Numbered from the stretch's first letter, positions 8,526 to 16,906 are shown. The stretch is 36,727 nt of DNA from Paludibacter sp. (GCA_010365115.1 JAAFGX010000038.1:1-36727); one strand, 5' to 3'. Program-made: numbers and translations. Notes: generated by a model from the sequence alone, not told the origin.

Positions 8526-8541
8526 GCGATGAGTGCATTGC
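8526..8541 (+). promoter_or_regulatory. Small hairpin in rpsO leader
   Basis: GCGATG-AGTG-CATTGC forms a six-pair stem that includes a G-U next to G-C pairs, inside the leader of rpsO. S15 autoregulation through leader RNA is known in several phyla and uses G-U/G-C features, so this could be part of such an element. That is inference from one short hairpin. Confidence 0.25.
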
Positions 8542-8581
8542 TAAGTTTGTATTTTAAAACATTTATTTCTAAACAATTATC

Positions 8582-8851
8582 ATGTATTTAACATCAGAAA
8601 TTAAGAAAGAAATCTTCGGTAAACACGGAAAGTCTAACACTGATACTGGCTCATCAGAAGGTCAAATAGCATTGTTTTCATACCGTATCAACCATTTGAC
8701 TGGTCACTTAAAGTCAAACAAAAAAGATTATAGTACAGAACGCGCTCTTGTAATTTTGGTTGGAAAACGTCGTCGTTTGCTCAATTATTTGAAAGATACT
8801 GACATTATGCGCTACCGTGCAATTATCAAAGAGTTAGGAATCAGAAAGTAA
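8582..8851 (+). CDS. rpsO: 30S ribosomal protein S15
   Basis: An 89-residue primary 16S rRNA-binding protein of the small subunit. The SSEGQIALFSYRINHLTGHL block and KRRRLLNYLKDTDIMRYRAIIKELGIRK at the C-terminus are diagnostic, and the length is exactly normal. It is expressed as a single gene from a strong -33/-7 promoter with a leader of about 77 bases and ends at a near-perfect long hairpin terminator. Confidence 0.98.
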   Translation: MYLTSEIKKEIFGKHGKSNTDTGSSEGQIALFSYRINHLTGHLKSNKKDYSTERALVILVGKRRRLLNYLKDTDIMRYRAIIKELGIRK

Positions 8852-8873
8852 TTCTGGCTATCAAAAGACTTTT

Positions 8874-8913
8874 AAAAAAGGCGTTTCAAAAGCTATTTTG
8901 AAATGCCTTTTTT
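8874..8913 (+). terminator. Terminator of rpsO
   Basis: An 18-bp stem (8874-8891 with 8896-8913) with one G-U pair and a GCTA loop ends in a T-run. It lies 22 bases after the stop. Confidence 0.9.
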
Positions 8914-8962
8914 CTTTTAATAAACCACAATAGAAACAATAGAAAATAAAAATAAATTAGTT

Positions 8963-8970
8963 TAAATTTG
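8963..8970 (+). promoter_or_regulatory. Possible -7 element of hisS
   Basis: TAAATTTG matches TAnnTTTG and lies 33 bases before hisS, but no TTG sits at the right distance upstream. The bases that follow (about 8973-8994, CTTAGTTACTTAGTGG) resemble part of the repeat at 24386-24536. Confidence 0.4.
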
Positions 8971-9003
8971 TGTCCTTAGTTACTTAGTGGTAAAACAAAA
9001 ATT

Positions 9004-10362
9004 ATGCAAAAACCCTCCATACCAAAAGGAACCCGAGATTTTACACCTGCCGAAATGGCCAATCGCAATTATATATTCAACACCATAAAAGATGTTTTCC
9101 GCCTCTATGGTTTTCAACAGATAGAAACGCCGGCCATGGAAAACCTATCAACTTTGATGGGAAAATATGGCGAAGAAGGTGACAAATTGTTGTTTAAAAT
9201 ACTTAACTCAGGCGATTTTATATCGGGTACAAATGATGCGGAATTACTTGGCAGAAACAGCATAAAACTGACCAATAAATTCTCCGAAAAAGGCTTACGT
9301 TACGACTTGACTGTTCCTTTTGCCCGATTTGTGGTGCAGCATCAGAACGAAATCTCATTTCCATTTAAGCGCTACCAGATTCAGCCCGTTTGGCGTGCCG
9401 ATCGTCCACAAAAAGGACGTTATCGTGAATTTTACCAATGTGATGTGGATGTGGTGGGAAGCAATTCGTTGCTAAACGAGTTAGAATTGATACAGATTGT
9501 GGACGAAGTGTATCATCGCTTGAATATCAATGTGGTCATTAAGATCAACAACCGAAAAATTCTTTCAGGCATTGCAGAAATCATTGGCGAAGCCGAAAAA
9601 ATTACTGATATAACGGTTGCCATTGACAAGATGGACAAAATTGGATTGGAAAAGGTGAACGAAGAAATTGCATCGAAAGGAATTTCGGAAGAAGCCATTG
9701 CCAAACTGCAACCAATTTTGAAACTCAATGGAACAAACGCCGAAAAACTAGGACAATTAAAAACAGTTTTGGCTGCGTCGGAAGTCGGATTGAAAGGCGT
9801 TTCGGAATTGGAAACCATTTTCGGACTGTGTGAAATGATGAAAGTGCAAACTCAAATGGAATTAGATTTGACGTTGGCGCGCGGATTGAATTATTACACC
9901 GGAGCCATTTTCGAAGTAAAAGCGTTGGATGTGGAAATTGGTAGCATAACAGGTGGCGGTCGCTACGATAATCTGACAGGTGTTTTTGGCATGGAAGGCG
10001 TTTCGGGCGTGGGCATATCGTTTGGTGCCGACCGCATTTACGATGTGCTGAACCAACTGGATCTTTATCCTGAAACTTTGACCGAACAAACAAAAATTCT
10101 TTTTGTCAGCTTTGGCGAAAAAGAACTGTTGTATTGTTTACCGTGGCTTAGTGCTTTGCGCCAGACAGGTATTAATGCCGAAATTTATCCAGAACCGGCC
10201 AAGATGAAAAAGCAAATGAGTTATGCCGATAATAAAAAAATTCCATTTGTAGCTATCGTTGGCGAAACGGAAATGAGCGAGGGAAAAGTGATGTTGAAAA
10301 ATATGAAAAGTGGCGAGCAAAGTCTGGTTTCGTTGGAAGAAGTGCTAGAAAAACTGAATTAG
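9004..10362 (+). CDS. hisS: Histidyl-tRNA synthetase
   Basis: A 452-residue class II aminoacyl-tRNA synthetase that charges tRNA-His. PKGTRDFTP at the N-terminus, the motif 1/2 region [11 protein letters not shown]...[29 protein letters not shown], the histidine-specific [15 protein letters not shown] block, GGGRYDNL, and motif 3 [11 protein letters not shown] are all present. A C-terminal anticodon-binding domain follows (about 365-452). The stop is TAG, backed up by TAA three codons later, so TAG works as a normal stop in this genome. A strong hairpin follows and is shared with the convergent DUF456 gene. Confidence 0.97.
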   Translation: MQKPSIPKGTRDFTPAEMANRNYIFNTIKDVFRLYGFQQIETPAMENLSTLMGKYGEEGDKLLFKILNSGDFISGTNDAELLGRNSIKLTNKFSEKGLRYDLTVPFARFVVQHQNEISFPFKRYQIQPVWRADRPQKGRYREFYQCDVDVVGSNSLLNELELIQIVDEVYHRLNINVVIKINNRKILSGIAEIIGEAEKITDITVAIDKMDKIGLEKVNEEIASKGISEEAIAKLQPILKLNGTNAEKLGQLKTVLAASEVGLKGVSELETIFGLCEMMKVQTQMELDLTLARGLNYYTGAIFEVKALDVEIGSITGGGRYDNLTGVFGMEGVSGVGISFGADRIYDVLNQLDLYPETLTEQTKILFVSFGEKELLYCLPWLSALRQTGINAEIYPEPAKMKKQMSYADNKKIPFVAIVGETEMSEGKVMLKNMKSGEQSLVSLEEVLEKLN

Positions 10363-10382
10363 AATCGTTTATAATTTTGAAT

Positions 10383-10423
10383 AATAACGCCCCGAAAAGT
10401 TTGATATTTTTCGGGGCGTTATT
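10383..10423. terminator. Bidirectional terminator between hisS and the DUF456 gene
   Basis: A perfect 16-bp stem, 10383-10398 with 10408-10423 (core ACGCCCCG), sits between two convergent genes. On the plus strand the T-run begins about ten bases later; on the minus strand the stem follows the DUF456 stop by 16 bases. Confidence 0.85.
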
Positions 10424-10439
10424 GCGAAATGTGTTTTTT

Positions 10440-10913
10440 TTAAATTAGCGCTTTTACATAATAGAATATCAGAAAGCCGGCAACAATAAGTTGGGAAATA
10501 GTGCCAAGCATAAAACCCACAAATGCTCCAAACGCAGCTTTAATGGCTTTTCTGCTCGTTTTTCCAGCTAACAATTCACCGGCGAAAGCACCGACAAAAG
10601 CACCTGCAACTATACCCCACGGACCAAGAAATAAACCGATTATTACACCAACCATACTTCCCCAAACGCCTAGTTTGCTCCCGCCAAATTTCTTAGTTCC
10701 CCAGATTGGAATAATATAATCCAACACTTGAACTGCAATAACGATGACTGCCCAGAGGACAAGAAATTGCATCGAGAATTCGACTTTTGAACTTAAATGA
10801 AGCAGTATAATTCCCAAATAACTTAATGGTGTACCCGGCAACAACGGTACAAAACAACCCACAAAACCTATTAATAAAAACAAACCAGCCAGAACGATAA
10901 GAAAAATATCCAT
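10440..10913 (-). CDS. DUF456 small membrane protein
   Basis: A 157-residue integral membrane protein matching the DUF456 pattern: LLIGFVGCFVPLLPGTPLSYLGIILLH near the N-terminus, then two glycine-rich hairpins (GVWGSMVGVIIGLFLGPWG and GAFVGAFAGELLAG) that resemble glycine-zipper membrane segments. Four or five hydrophobic segments are visible. The family's function is unknown. It is a single gene. The promoter has TATATTTG at 11002-11009, and an 18-bp dyad (10985-11002) covers the likely transcription start, suggesting repressor control. Confidence 0.85.
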   Translation of the reverse strand: MDIFLIVLAGLFLLIGFVGCFVPLLPGTPLSYLGIILLHLSSKVEFSMQFLVLWAVIVIAVQVLDYIIPIWGTKKFGGSKLGVWGSMVGVIIGLFLGPWGIVAGAFVGAFAGELLAGKTSRKAIKAAFGAFVGFMLGTISQLIVAGFLIFYYVKALI

Positions 10914-10984
10914 TGCTTTATAATTTAAAAGGTTTGATGATTTGAAAAGTTTGAAGCATCCGCAAAGAAGGTATGTTCGCTATA

Positions 10985-11009
10985 GTAACATTTGAACGTT
11001 ACAAATATA
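10985..11009 (-). promoter_or_regulatory. -7 element and overlapping operator-like dyad of the DUF456 gene
   Basis: TATATTTG (11002-11009, minus strand) abuts the dyad GTAACATTTGAACGTTAC (10985-11002), whose arms match at seven of eight positions. The dyad lies over the expected transcription start, a position typical of repressor sites. CAAA at 11033-11036 could be the -33 element, with a 23-base spacer. Confidence 0.5.
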
Positions 11010-11048
11010 GTTTAAAAATGGATTTGACGTTTCAAAACTTAAAATTAA

Positions 11049-12170
11049 TTACGCTAAAAATTGTGAAGCTTGAGAAAAAACTTGTGTGAAGGATGCATCT
11101 ACTTCCTCTGCTCGAAATTTTGCTCCAATGGGGAACGGATTTTCATGTGAATACGAAAAAGGAAAATCCAGAAGCTGAATGTTAGCATGTGCACATTCCG
11201 TTCCTATTGCTTCCGGAACACCATAAAATGGCATCACTTTATCATTCAGTAATGAAATTCCTTTAAAGTTATCGCCCAACTTATTGAAAAACAATTCTCT
11301 ATCCAATTGTTCCCGTTCGGGAGAAATCATTCGGTTAAATGATTCAAATATTTTATCGCGGATTGAGAATTTTTGAGCTTCGGAACAGAAATCGTACATA
11401 TAATAGCTATACAAATTTTGGAAAGCACGCTTATCCATAATGCTTCTTGATTCACCAGACATAGAACTAAAAATTCCACCACCGCAAAACAAAAACAATT
11501 TGGAATCGGAAAATAATCCATGAGGATCTGACATTAAAGTAACCTGCGATAAAAAAGCACCAATAGAATAGGCAAAAATATCGATGTTACAATTTTCTGC
11601 AAATAAATCATGTTTTCCTTCTTTTACATCTGATATCAAGTGCATTAAATCAAAAACACTCTGGCGTCCGGAACTATAAAATCGATACGGATTTTCGCTA
11701 ATTCTTTCACTTAATGCCACATTTGCAAAACTTAGCGAGCGGTCATCACCATTTCGTTTCCGACGTATATCCAACACATTTTGTAGATCGCGCGGATTTG
11801 ACCAAGATTGGGGCGAACGGTTCATGTGAAATGCAATTGGAAACAATATGACAGGCTTTCCGGTCTCTCTACATAAATACTCCGCCCAGGCAAGATATTT
11901 ACTCCAATTGCGCTCATTCAACCCGTGTAGTAACAAAATGGCTTTATCGGTACGCTTTGTTTTCTCAGGAAGAAAAACAGGATATTGAAACGCAAGATTT
12001 TCATTGATTGAAGCATCAACCGTTACATCAACCGCTTTATTATCTATTACAGAAAGCAATTGGCTATTGAATGAAAAATAACGGATAGAAACTTGGGAAT
12101 TTTTAATTTGTTTATCTTTGCCCAATTGAAATTGAGCAATGAGTTCGTGTTGTCGTTGAGTATAATTCAT
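11049..12170 (-). CDS. Alpha/beta hydrolase-fold protein (DUF6051-like)
   Basis: A 373-residue cytosolic protein with an alpha/beta-hydrolase layout. The oxyanion-side strand and turn AILLLHGLNERNW lie at about residues 77-89. The nucleophile elbow is AYSIGA (serine near residue 200). LLNDKVMPFYGVP (about 311) holds a plausible acid, and FSYSHENPFP (about 340) the likely catalytic histidine. There is no signal peptide. The pattern recalls a Bacteroidota family annotated as DUF6051; that match is from memory and no substrate is known. It is divergent from the LytTR gene and shares a 215-base intergenic region containing a periodic array of GGGATAA-like motifs, so the two may be co-regulated. 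Confidence 0.72.
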   Translation of the reverse strand: MNYTQRQHELIAQFQLGKDKQIKNSQVSIRYFSFNSQLLSVIDNKAVDVTVDASINENLAFQYPVFLPEKTKRTDKAILLLHGLNERNWSKYLAWAEYLCRETGKPVILFPIAFHMNRSPQSWSNPRDLQNVLDIRRKRNGDDRSLSFANVALSERISENPYRFYSSGRQSVFDLMHLISDVKEGKHDLFAENCNIDIFAYSIGAFLSQVTLMSDPHGLFSDSKLFLFCGGGIFSSMSGESRSIMDKRAFQNLYSYYMYDFCSEAQKFSIRDKIFESFNRMISPEREQLDRELFFNKLGDNFKGISLLNDKVMPFYGVPEAIGTECAHANIQLLDFPFSYSHENPFPIGAKFRAEEVDASFTQVFSQASQFLA

Positions 12171-12230
12171 ACAATTTGGTTTCGATTAGTTACCTAAAGA
12201 AAGTAAATTCGTTAAGGCATTTGCAACTAA

Positions 12231-12330
12231 TAGGGGAATTAAATTGTCATTAGGGATAATATGCACTAATATGGGATAAAAAATAAGTTGACGGGACGAA
12301 ATTAAACGTTCCGGGGATAAGTGGTTTGCT
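12231..12330. promoter_or_regulatory. Five-unit array of GGGATAA-like motifs, 20-bp period
   Basis: GGG occurs at the same column of five successive 20-base blocks starting at 12231, 12251, 12271, 12291 and 12311: taGGGGAATT, taGGGATAAT, atGGGATAAA, acGGGACGAA, ccGGGGATAA. The rest of each block is not conserved, so this is a phased array of short sites and not a tandem duplication. It ends against the -33 element (12325) of the LytTR gene. LytTR-domain regulators bind 9-bp direct repeats about two helical turns apart, so this is a good candidate for their binding array. Confidence 0.7.
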
Positions 12331-12363
12331 GGTTTGATGAGAATATTATACTTTTGCAAAAGT
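12325..12363 (+). promoter_or_regulatory. Promoter of the LytTR gene with overlapping palindrome
   Basis: TTTG (12325-12328), a 20-base spacer, and TACTTTTG (12349-12356) form a full promoter. A perfect 14-bp palindrome, ACTTTTGCAAAAGT (12350-12363), covers the -7 element and likely start site. The ATG follows at 12386. Confidence 0.7.
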
Positions 12364-12385
12364 AATTTTTGCATAAAAAAAAACA

Positions 12386-13243
12386 ATGAACACAAAGATT
12401 CCTGCTTATTTATACGAAAAATCGAATGTTATTCGATTGGTATTTTTCACAGCCATCTTTGCGCTGCTTTTTATCAATATATTTCAACCGTTTAACTCGC
12501 GTGAATGGTATCCTAATATTTCTGAATTTAAATACTTCTTTTTCTCAAGTCTGATTATTCTAACCGGTATGTTGGTGGTGGTAATAAGCCGTCTAATTAT
12601 GGTTAGATATACTACAAAACACGAACTTCTGGTTTGGCAATTTGCGTTGCATGTTATTGGGGAGGTCATTGCCATGTCATTGTTTTACACCATTTTTTCC
12701 AAATTTTTTCCACGTATTGGAGCCGAACGCGAGATTCTTGACATTTTTATTCAGTCCATAAAAAACACAAGTTGGGTATTACTCCTACCCTATTCAATTT
12801 TATGGTTATATTTTTCATGGCGTGAAAAAAATCAACTATTAGAAAAAATAACTAGAAATGATTCTGATATTGAGACACCAAAAAGAAACCTTATTGCTTT
12901 TCCTGATGAGAAAGGGGAAATAAAGATTACCATAATGCTTGAAAATTTACTTTTTGTAGATTCAGCCGATAATTACGCTACCATCCATTATCTCAACAAA
13001 TCCAAAGTATCCCATTTCTTAATCCGGAATTCGCTCAAATGGATGGAAGAAAATCTCACTAAAGAAAGTCCGCTGGTTCGTTGCCACAGGTCCTATATTG
13101 TAAATTTGGATAAAGTAAAAGTATTAAGGAAAACTAAAGACGGTATTTTCCTTGAACTTGAAGATGCAAACACACCCGATATTCCTGTTTCAAAAACCTA
13201 TTACGAGAGAGTGATGACCAAATTTTCAAATTATTCTGTATAG
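12386..13243 (+). CDS. Membrane-anchored LytTR transcriptional regulator
   Basis: A 285-residue protein with four hydrophobic segments in the N-terminal half (about 16-36, 50-70, 82-104, 128-146) and a C-terminal LytTR DNA-binding domain (about 178-278). The domain shows LLFVDSADNYATIHY, LVRCHRSYIVNLDKV and IPVSKTYYERV, all typical. There is no receiver domain, so the membrane part itself may be the sensor or anchor. Such regulators usually control a small adjacent set of genes, and direct-repeat sites upstream of its own promoter point to autoregulation. The patatin gene follows by 50 bases in the same direction, and the alpha/beta hydrolase is divergent. The stop is TAG. Confidence 0.9.
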   Translation: MNTKIPAYLYEKSNVIRLVFFTAIFALLFINIFQPFNSREWYPNISEFKYFFFSSLIILTGMLVVVISRLIMVRYTTKHELLVWQFALHVIGEVIAMSLFYTIFSKFFPRIGAEREILDIFIQSIKNTSWVLLLPYSILWLYFSWREKNQLLEKITRNDSDIETPKRNLIAFPDEKGEIKITIMLENLLFVDSADNYATIHYLNKSKVSHFLIRNSLKWMEENLTKESPLVRCHRSYIVNLDKVKVLRKTKDGIFLELEDANTPDIPVSKTYYERVMTKFSNYSV

Positions 13244-13293
13244 TTTTAGTGAAATATTAGAATCCCTGCTAAACAATTAATTTACTTCATACT

Positions 13294-14082
13294 ATGGACA
13301 TTTTGGATTTTATAATTTCCAAGCCCTATAATGTGGGAATTGCTCTCAGTGGCGGTGGTGTTAAGAGTTTGTGTCATGCCGGTGCATTGAAAGCACTTGA
13401 AGAGCAAGGCATAAAGCCCGATATTATTTCAGGAGTTAGCGCCGGAGCAGTTGTGGGAGCTTTTTATGCCGATGGTTATTCTCCTTCCGAGATTGCAGTG
13501 CTTTTTGAAGATATTAAATTTCGGACCATGACGAGAATTCATATTCCCGATGGCGGCTTTTTTCAAACAGATATTTTTCAGGATTTTCTGTACCGGAAAT
13601 TACGAGCAAAGACATTTGAAGAGTTACGAATACCATTACGAGTGGTAGCAACAGATTTAGACAATGGCAAATCCGTCACCTTCTCGAGCGGTAATCTAAT
13701 CGATCCTATTGTTGCTTCGTGTTCACTTCCAGTTCTCTTCAAACCCAAGACAATTGATGGCGTTAACTATGTAGATGGTGGAGTTTTAAAGAATTTTCCA
13801 GTTTCAACTATTCGAAATGATTGCAAAAAGGTGATTGGAATTAATGCAAGTCCATTGGTTGCACACAATTACAAACTTAGCATTCTAAATATAGCTTTCC
13901 GTTCATACCATTTCATGTTTAAAGCCAATATGTTGCACGACAAAGAACTATGCGATTTACTAATTGAGCCTGTGGATATTGGAAACTATGAAACATTTGG
14001 TGTAGATAAAGGTCGTGAAATATTTGAATTGGGTTATCAATCGACCCGTCAATTGCTTGCTTCAAAATTAAAACCAAAGTGA
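13294..14082 (+). CDS. Patatin-like phospholipase
   Basis: A 262-residue protein of the bacterial patatin / RssA-type family. It has the oxyanion loop SGGGVKSLCHAG (about residues 19-30), the nucleophile elbow GVSAGA (GxSxG, serine about 49), and the catalytic aspartate in VDGGVLKNFP (DGG, about residue 163), which together form the Ser-Asp dyad of lipid acyl hydrolases. No signal peptide or membrane segment is seen, so cytoplasmic action on phospholipids or acyl chains is likely; the substrate is unknown. It follows the LytTR regulator by 50 bases and probably shares its transcript. Confidence 0.92.
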   Translation: MDILDFIISKPYNVGIALSGGGVKSLCHAGALKALEEQGIKPDIISGVSAGAVVGAFYADGYSPSEIAVLFEDIKFRTMTRIHIPDGGFFQTDIFQDFLYRKLRAKTFEELRIPLRVVATDLDNGKSVTFSSGNLIDPIVASCSLPVLFKPKTIDGVNYVDGGVLKNFPVSTIRNDCKKVIGINASPLVAHNYKLSILNIAFRSYHFMFKANMLHDKELCDLLIEPVDIGNYETFGVDKGREIFELGYQSTRQLLASKLKPK

Positions 14083-14144
14083 TTTAGAAAAGTGAAACTT
14101 GTTATCCATAATCTCTATTTACTTAGAAATTGATTTTTTTTGAT

Positions 14145-14152
14145 TACTTTTG
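14145..14152 (+). promoter_or_regulatory. -7 element of the aminotransferase gene (decides the start)
   Basis: TACTTTTG matches TAnnTTTG and overlaps a possible TTG start at 14150. Transcription would begin just downstream, which excludes the TTG and supports the ATG at 14186. Confidence 0.55.
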
Positions 14153-14185
14153 TGCTCAAATAATAACAATAAAAACAGACAAATT

Positions 14186-15379
14186 ATGTTTCCAGTATCA
14201 GAACGATTGGCAGCACTTTCTCCTTCGGAAACGCTTGCCATGTCACAGAAAAGTAATGAGTTGAAGGCTCAGGGTATCGATGTGATTAATTTAAGTGTTG
14301 GCGAGCCCGACTTTAACACACCAGACCATATAAAAGAAGCAGCTAAACAAGCTGTGGATAATAACTTTTCTTTTTATTCGCCGGTTCCAGGTTATCCTGC
14401 ATTACGAAATGCCATTTGCACAAAATTAAAATCGGAAAACAATTTAGAATATAAACCTGAACAAATAGTTTGTTCAAACGGTGCGAAACAATCTGTTTGT
14501 AACGTAATATTAGCCATCATTGGTAAAGGCGATGAAGTAATTATTCCTGCCCCTTATTGGGTTAGTTATCCCGAAATGGTAAAACTTGCCGATGGAACTA
14601 ATGTTTTTGTTTCAGCAAGTATCGATCAGGATTTTAAAATCACACCTTCTCAGCTGGAAGCGGCAATAACTCCAAAAACAAAAGCTATTATACTTTGCTC
14701 ACCTTCCAATCCTACCGGAAGCGTTTACTCAAAAGAAGAATTAAAAGGATTAGCAGATGTTTTGGCGAACTATCCAAACATCATAATTCTTTCTGACGAA
14801 ATTTACGAACACATCAATTACTTGGGTACTCACGAAAGTATTTCTCAATTTGAAAACGTGCGTGAACGAGTTGTAATCATTAACGGCGTATCAAAAGGGT
14901 ATGCAATGACAGGATGGCGCTTAGGCTGGATAGCTGCTCCAAAATGGATTGCATCAGCTTGTAATACCTTGCAAGGCCAATATACTTCAGGGCCTTGTTC
15001 TGTAACTCAAAAAGCAGCAGAAGCAGCTTATACTGGCGATCAATCCTGCGTAGAAACTATGCGTATTGCATTTGAGCGTAGAAAAAATTTAGTGGTTGAT
15101 TTGGCTCGTCAGATTCCAGGATTAAAAGTGAACGATCCTCAGGGTGCGTTCTATATTTTTCCTGATTGTAGTACTTATATTGGTAAATCATTCAACGGAA
15201 AAGTGTTGAAAGACTCCGGTGAATTATCAATGTATTTGTTGGAAGAAGGACATGTAGCCTGTGTCGGTGGAGGATCATTCGGCGCTCCAGATTGTTTGCG
15301 ATTTTCGTATGCCACTTCTGATGAAAATCTAGTAAAAGCATTTGGGTGGATTAAAGAAGCATTGGCAAAATTGAGCTAA
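14186..15379 (+). CDS. Class I aminotransferase, aspartate aminotransferase type
   Basis: A 397-residue pyridoxal-phosphate enzyme of the fold-type I, AspC/AAT Ib group (prokaryotic and Thermus-like aspartate aminotransferases). Visible blocks are INLSVGEPDFNTP at the N-terminus, NGAKQSVCN (phosphate-binding region), CSPSNPTG, LSDEIYEH (aspartate contacting the pyridine nitrogen), VSKGYAMTGWRLGW (PLP lysine, about residue 236) and the C-terminal arginine in DCLRFSYA. It transfers the amino group between aspartate and 2-oxoglutarate, although this subgroup can also use aromatic or prephenate-type substrates. ATG 14186 is chosen over an upstream TTG that overlaps the promoter. A hairpin terminator follows. 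Confidence 0.94.
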   Translation: MFPVSERLAALSPSETLAMSQKSNELKAQGIDVINLSVGEPDFNTPDHIKEAAKQAVDNNFSFYSPVPGYPALRNAICTKLKSENNLEYKPEQIVCSNGAKQSVCNVILAIIGKGDEVIIPAPYWVSYPEMVKLADGTNVFVSASIDQDFKITPSQLEAAITPKTKAIILCSPSNPTGSVYSKEELKGLADVLANYPNIIILSDEIYEHINYLGTHESISQFENVRERVVIINGVSKGYAMTGWRLGWIAAPKWIASACNTLQGQYTSGPCSVTQKAAEAAYTGDQSCVETMRIAFERRKNLVVDLARQIPGLKVNDPQGAFYIFPDCSTYIGKSFNGKVLKDSGELSMYLLEEGHVACVGGGSFGAPDCLRFSYATSDENLVKAFGWIKEALAKLS

Positions 15380-15408
15380 TACAACATTATCTCGAATTAT
15401 AAAAACTC

Positions 15409-15439
15409 GGCGTTGAAATTAATTTTCAACGCCTTTTTT
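15409..15439 (+). terminator. Terminator of the aminotransferase gene
   Basis: The stem GGCGTTGAAA / TTTCAACGCC (15409-15418 with 15424-15433) is followed by six T. It lies 30 bases after the stop. Confidence 0.9.
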
Positions 15440-15517
15440 ATAAAATAGAACACAACAAACAATTCAAAAACCGAACGGAATTTTCAATAAAAATGAATTA
15501 TTTCTTATTGTGATGAA

Positions 15518-15664
15518 TTACTCATGGTGTAAGTTTAATTCTTCATTCTTCTCTTGCTTACCAAATGTATGAATATAACTTACAACCAACTTAATAATGG
15601 AATTTATTATTCCGCCTATCAGAATTGCAAAAAACACGTAACCAAAAACGTACAAGAGTTCCAT
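15518..15664 (-). CDS. Possible 48-residue single-span membrane protein
   Basis: A short frame on the minus strand from ATG 15664 to TAA 15518 encodes 48 residues. It has a hydrophobic span (LLYVFGYVFFAILIGGIINSII, about residues 3-24), a second partly hydrophobic stretch, and a charged tail (GKQEKNEELN). The amphipathic layout looks like a real small membrane protein, and it sits in an otherwise gene-free gap of nearly 600 bases. I see no clear promoter or ribosome binding site and do not recognise a family. Confidence 0.4.
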   Translation of the reverse strand: MELLYVFGYVFFAILIGGIINSIIKLVVSYIHTFGKQEKNEELNLHHE

Positions 15665-15856
15665 AATGTTGATTTTTTGGGGACTGTAAAATCGTGGATT
15701 TCAATTTAACGAAATCATGAAACATCAAAACACAAAATTGCAGAACAGATTTAACTTATTGATATATTTTTCTTATATTTATTTAATAATGTTATTTTTG
15801 TTTTGCTAGTAAAACATTATCCTTGTAGCAATAGTTCTATTACAAAGGTTAATTAT

Positions 15857-15873
15857 GTAGCATTTTATGCTAC
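15857..15873. promoter_or_regulatory. GTAGCA-N5-TGCTAC dyad upstream of the aldo/keto reductase
   Basis: GTAGCATTTTATGCTAC is a perfect 6-5-6 dyad 94 bases upstream of the aldo/keto reductase ATG. A weak -7-like TAACATTT starts at 15909, 35 bases after it, the same distance as at the other copies. A further GTAGCA half-site lies at 15825-15830. Confidence 0.6.
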
Positions 15874-15967
15874 TTTTAAGAATCATTATACCAAGTAACT
15901 AGTATATCTAACATTTAACGAAAAAATCATAGTTTTTTTAAAAAATACAATTGAAAATTTAAGTAGT

Positions 15968-16906
15968 ATGAAAAATCTTTTTTTTCAAAATGGAGATCAA
16001 CTTCCATCATTAGGATTAGGAACATGGCTATCCAAAAAAAATGAAGTTTACGAAGCTGTAATTGAAGCTATTAAAATCGGATACCGTCATTTCGATTGCG
16101 CTTATATTTATCAAAACGAAAAAGAAATTGGTAAAGCAATCAACTATGCAATGCAAACAGGAATAGTAAAAAGAGAGGATTTATTTATCACTTCCAAATT
16201 ATGGAATAGCGATCACGCTCCCGAAAGCGTTGAAAAAGCAATCCGGAAATCATTAAGCGATTTGCAACTTGATTATTTAGACTTATATCTGATTCATTGG
16301 CCTATAGCATTTAAAACCAATCATGAGCAAGCCAGAACAATTTCCGACTTGGCATCACTTTCTGAAATACCCATTTACAAAACCTGGCAAGCAATGGAGC
16401 AGACTAAAAGGAAGGGATTATCAAAACATATTGGTGTTTCTAATTTCAATAGCTCAAAAATCAACCAACTACTGAATAATTGTACAATAAAGCCTGAAGT
16501 TAATCAAGTTGAATTACATCCTTTTTTTCAACAAAATGAATTGGTACGTTTTTGCAAGGAAAACAATATATTGGTAACTGCATATTCACCATTGGGCAGC
16601 CGGCATCTTGTGGATAGTGAAGATGGAATACCTCAAAATGAATTGATACAAAAAATTGCACAAAAACACAATTGCAAACCAACACAGGTAGTATTGGCAT
16701 GGGGCATTGAAAGAGGAACGGCAGTTATTCCAAAATCTGTACATCCCTTAAGAATTAAAGAAAATTTTGAATCGATAAATGTAGAATTGGATGCAGTGGA
16801 TTTTGTAGAAATGGCTACACTAGAGCGCAACCTTCGGATGGCAAAAGGTCTGTATTGTATATTCCCTGGTGGGTTTTACACTTACAAAAACATTTGGGAG
16901 GAATAA
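15968..16906 (+). CDS. Aldo/keto reductase
   Basis: A 312-residue NADPH-dependent oxidoreductase with the AKR TIM-barrel signatures. LGLGTWLSKKNEVYEAV opens the protein. The catalytic set is D and Y in HFDCAYIYQNE, K in ITSKLWNSDH and H in LIHWPI. IGVSNFNSSKI and VIPKSVHPLRIKEN form the cofactor region. It reduces aldehydes, ketones or sugars to alcohols; the exact substrate cannot be read, though the layout resembles AKR families acting on xylose or aldehydes. It stands alone, preceded by a long AT-rich region with the GTAGCA dyad, and ends eight bases from the convergent stop of the next gene, with no hairpin between them. Confidence 0.93.
   Translation: MKNLFFQNGDQLPSLGLGTWLSKKNEVYEAVIEAIKIGYRHFDCAYIYQNEKEIGKAINYAMQTGIVKREDLFITSKLWNSDHAPESVEKAIRKSLSDLQLDYLDLYLIHWPIAFKTNHEQARTISDLASLSEIPIYKTWQAMEQTKRKGLSKHIGVSNFNSSKINQLLNNCTIKPEVNQVELHPFFQQNELVRFCKENNILVTAYSPLGSRHLVDSEDGIPQNELIQKIAQKHNCKPTQVVLAWGIERGTAVIPKSVHPLRIKENFESINVELDAVDFVEMATLERNLRMAKGLYCIFPGGFYTYKNIWEE

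Noticed and set aside
9513-10320. Several minus-strand frames of 60-122 codons across hisS
   Set aside because: They are antisense shadows of a clearly functional gene.
12186-12395. 69-codon minus-strand frame between the hydrolase and LytTR genes
   Set aside because: It lies over the periodic GGGATAA array and the LytTR promoter and has no recognisable protein features.
15825-15830. Second full dyad upstream of the aldo/keto reductase
   Set aside because: Only the GTAGCA half is present; the other arm does not match at the five-base spacing.
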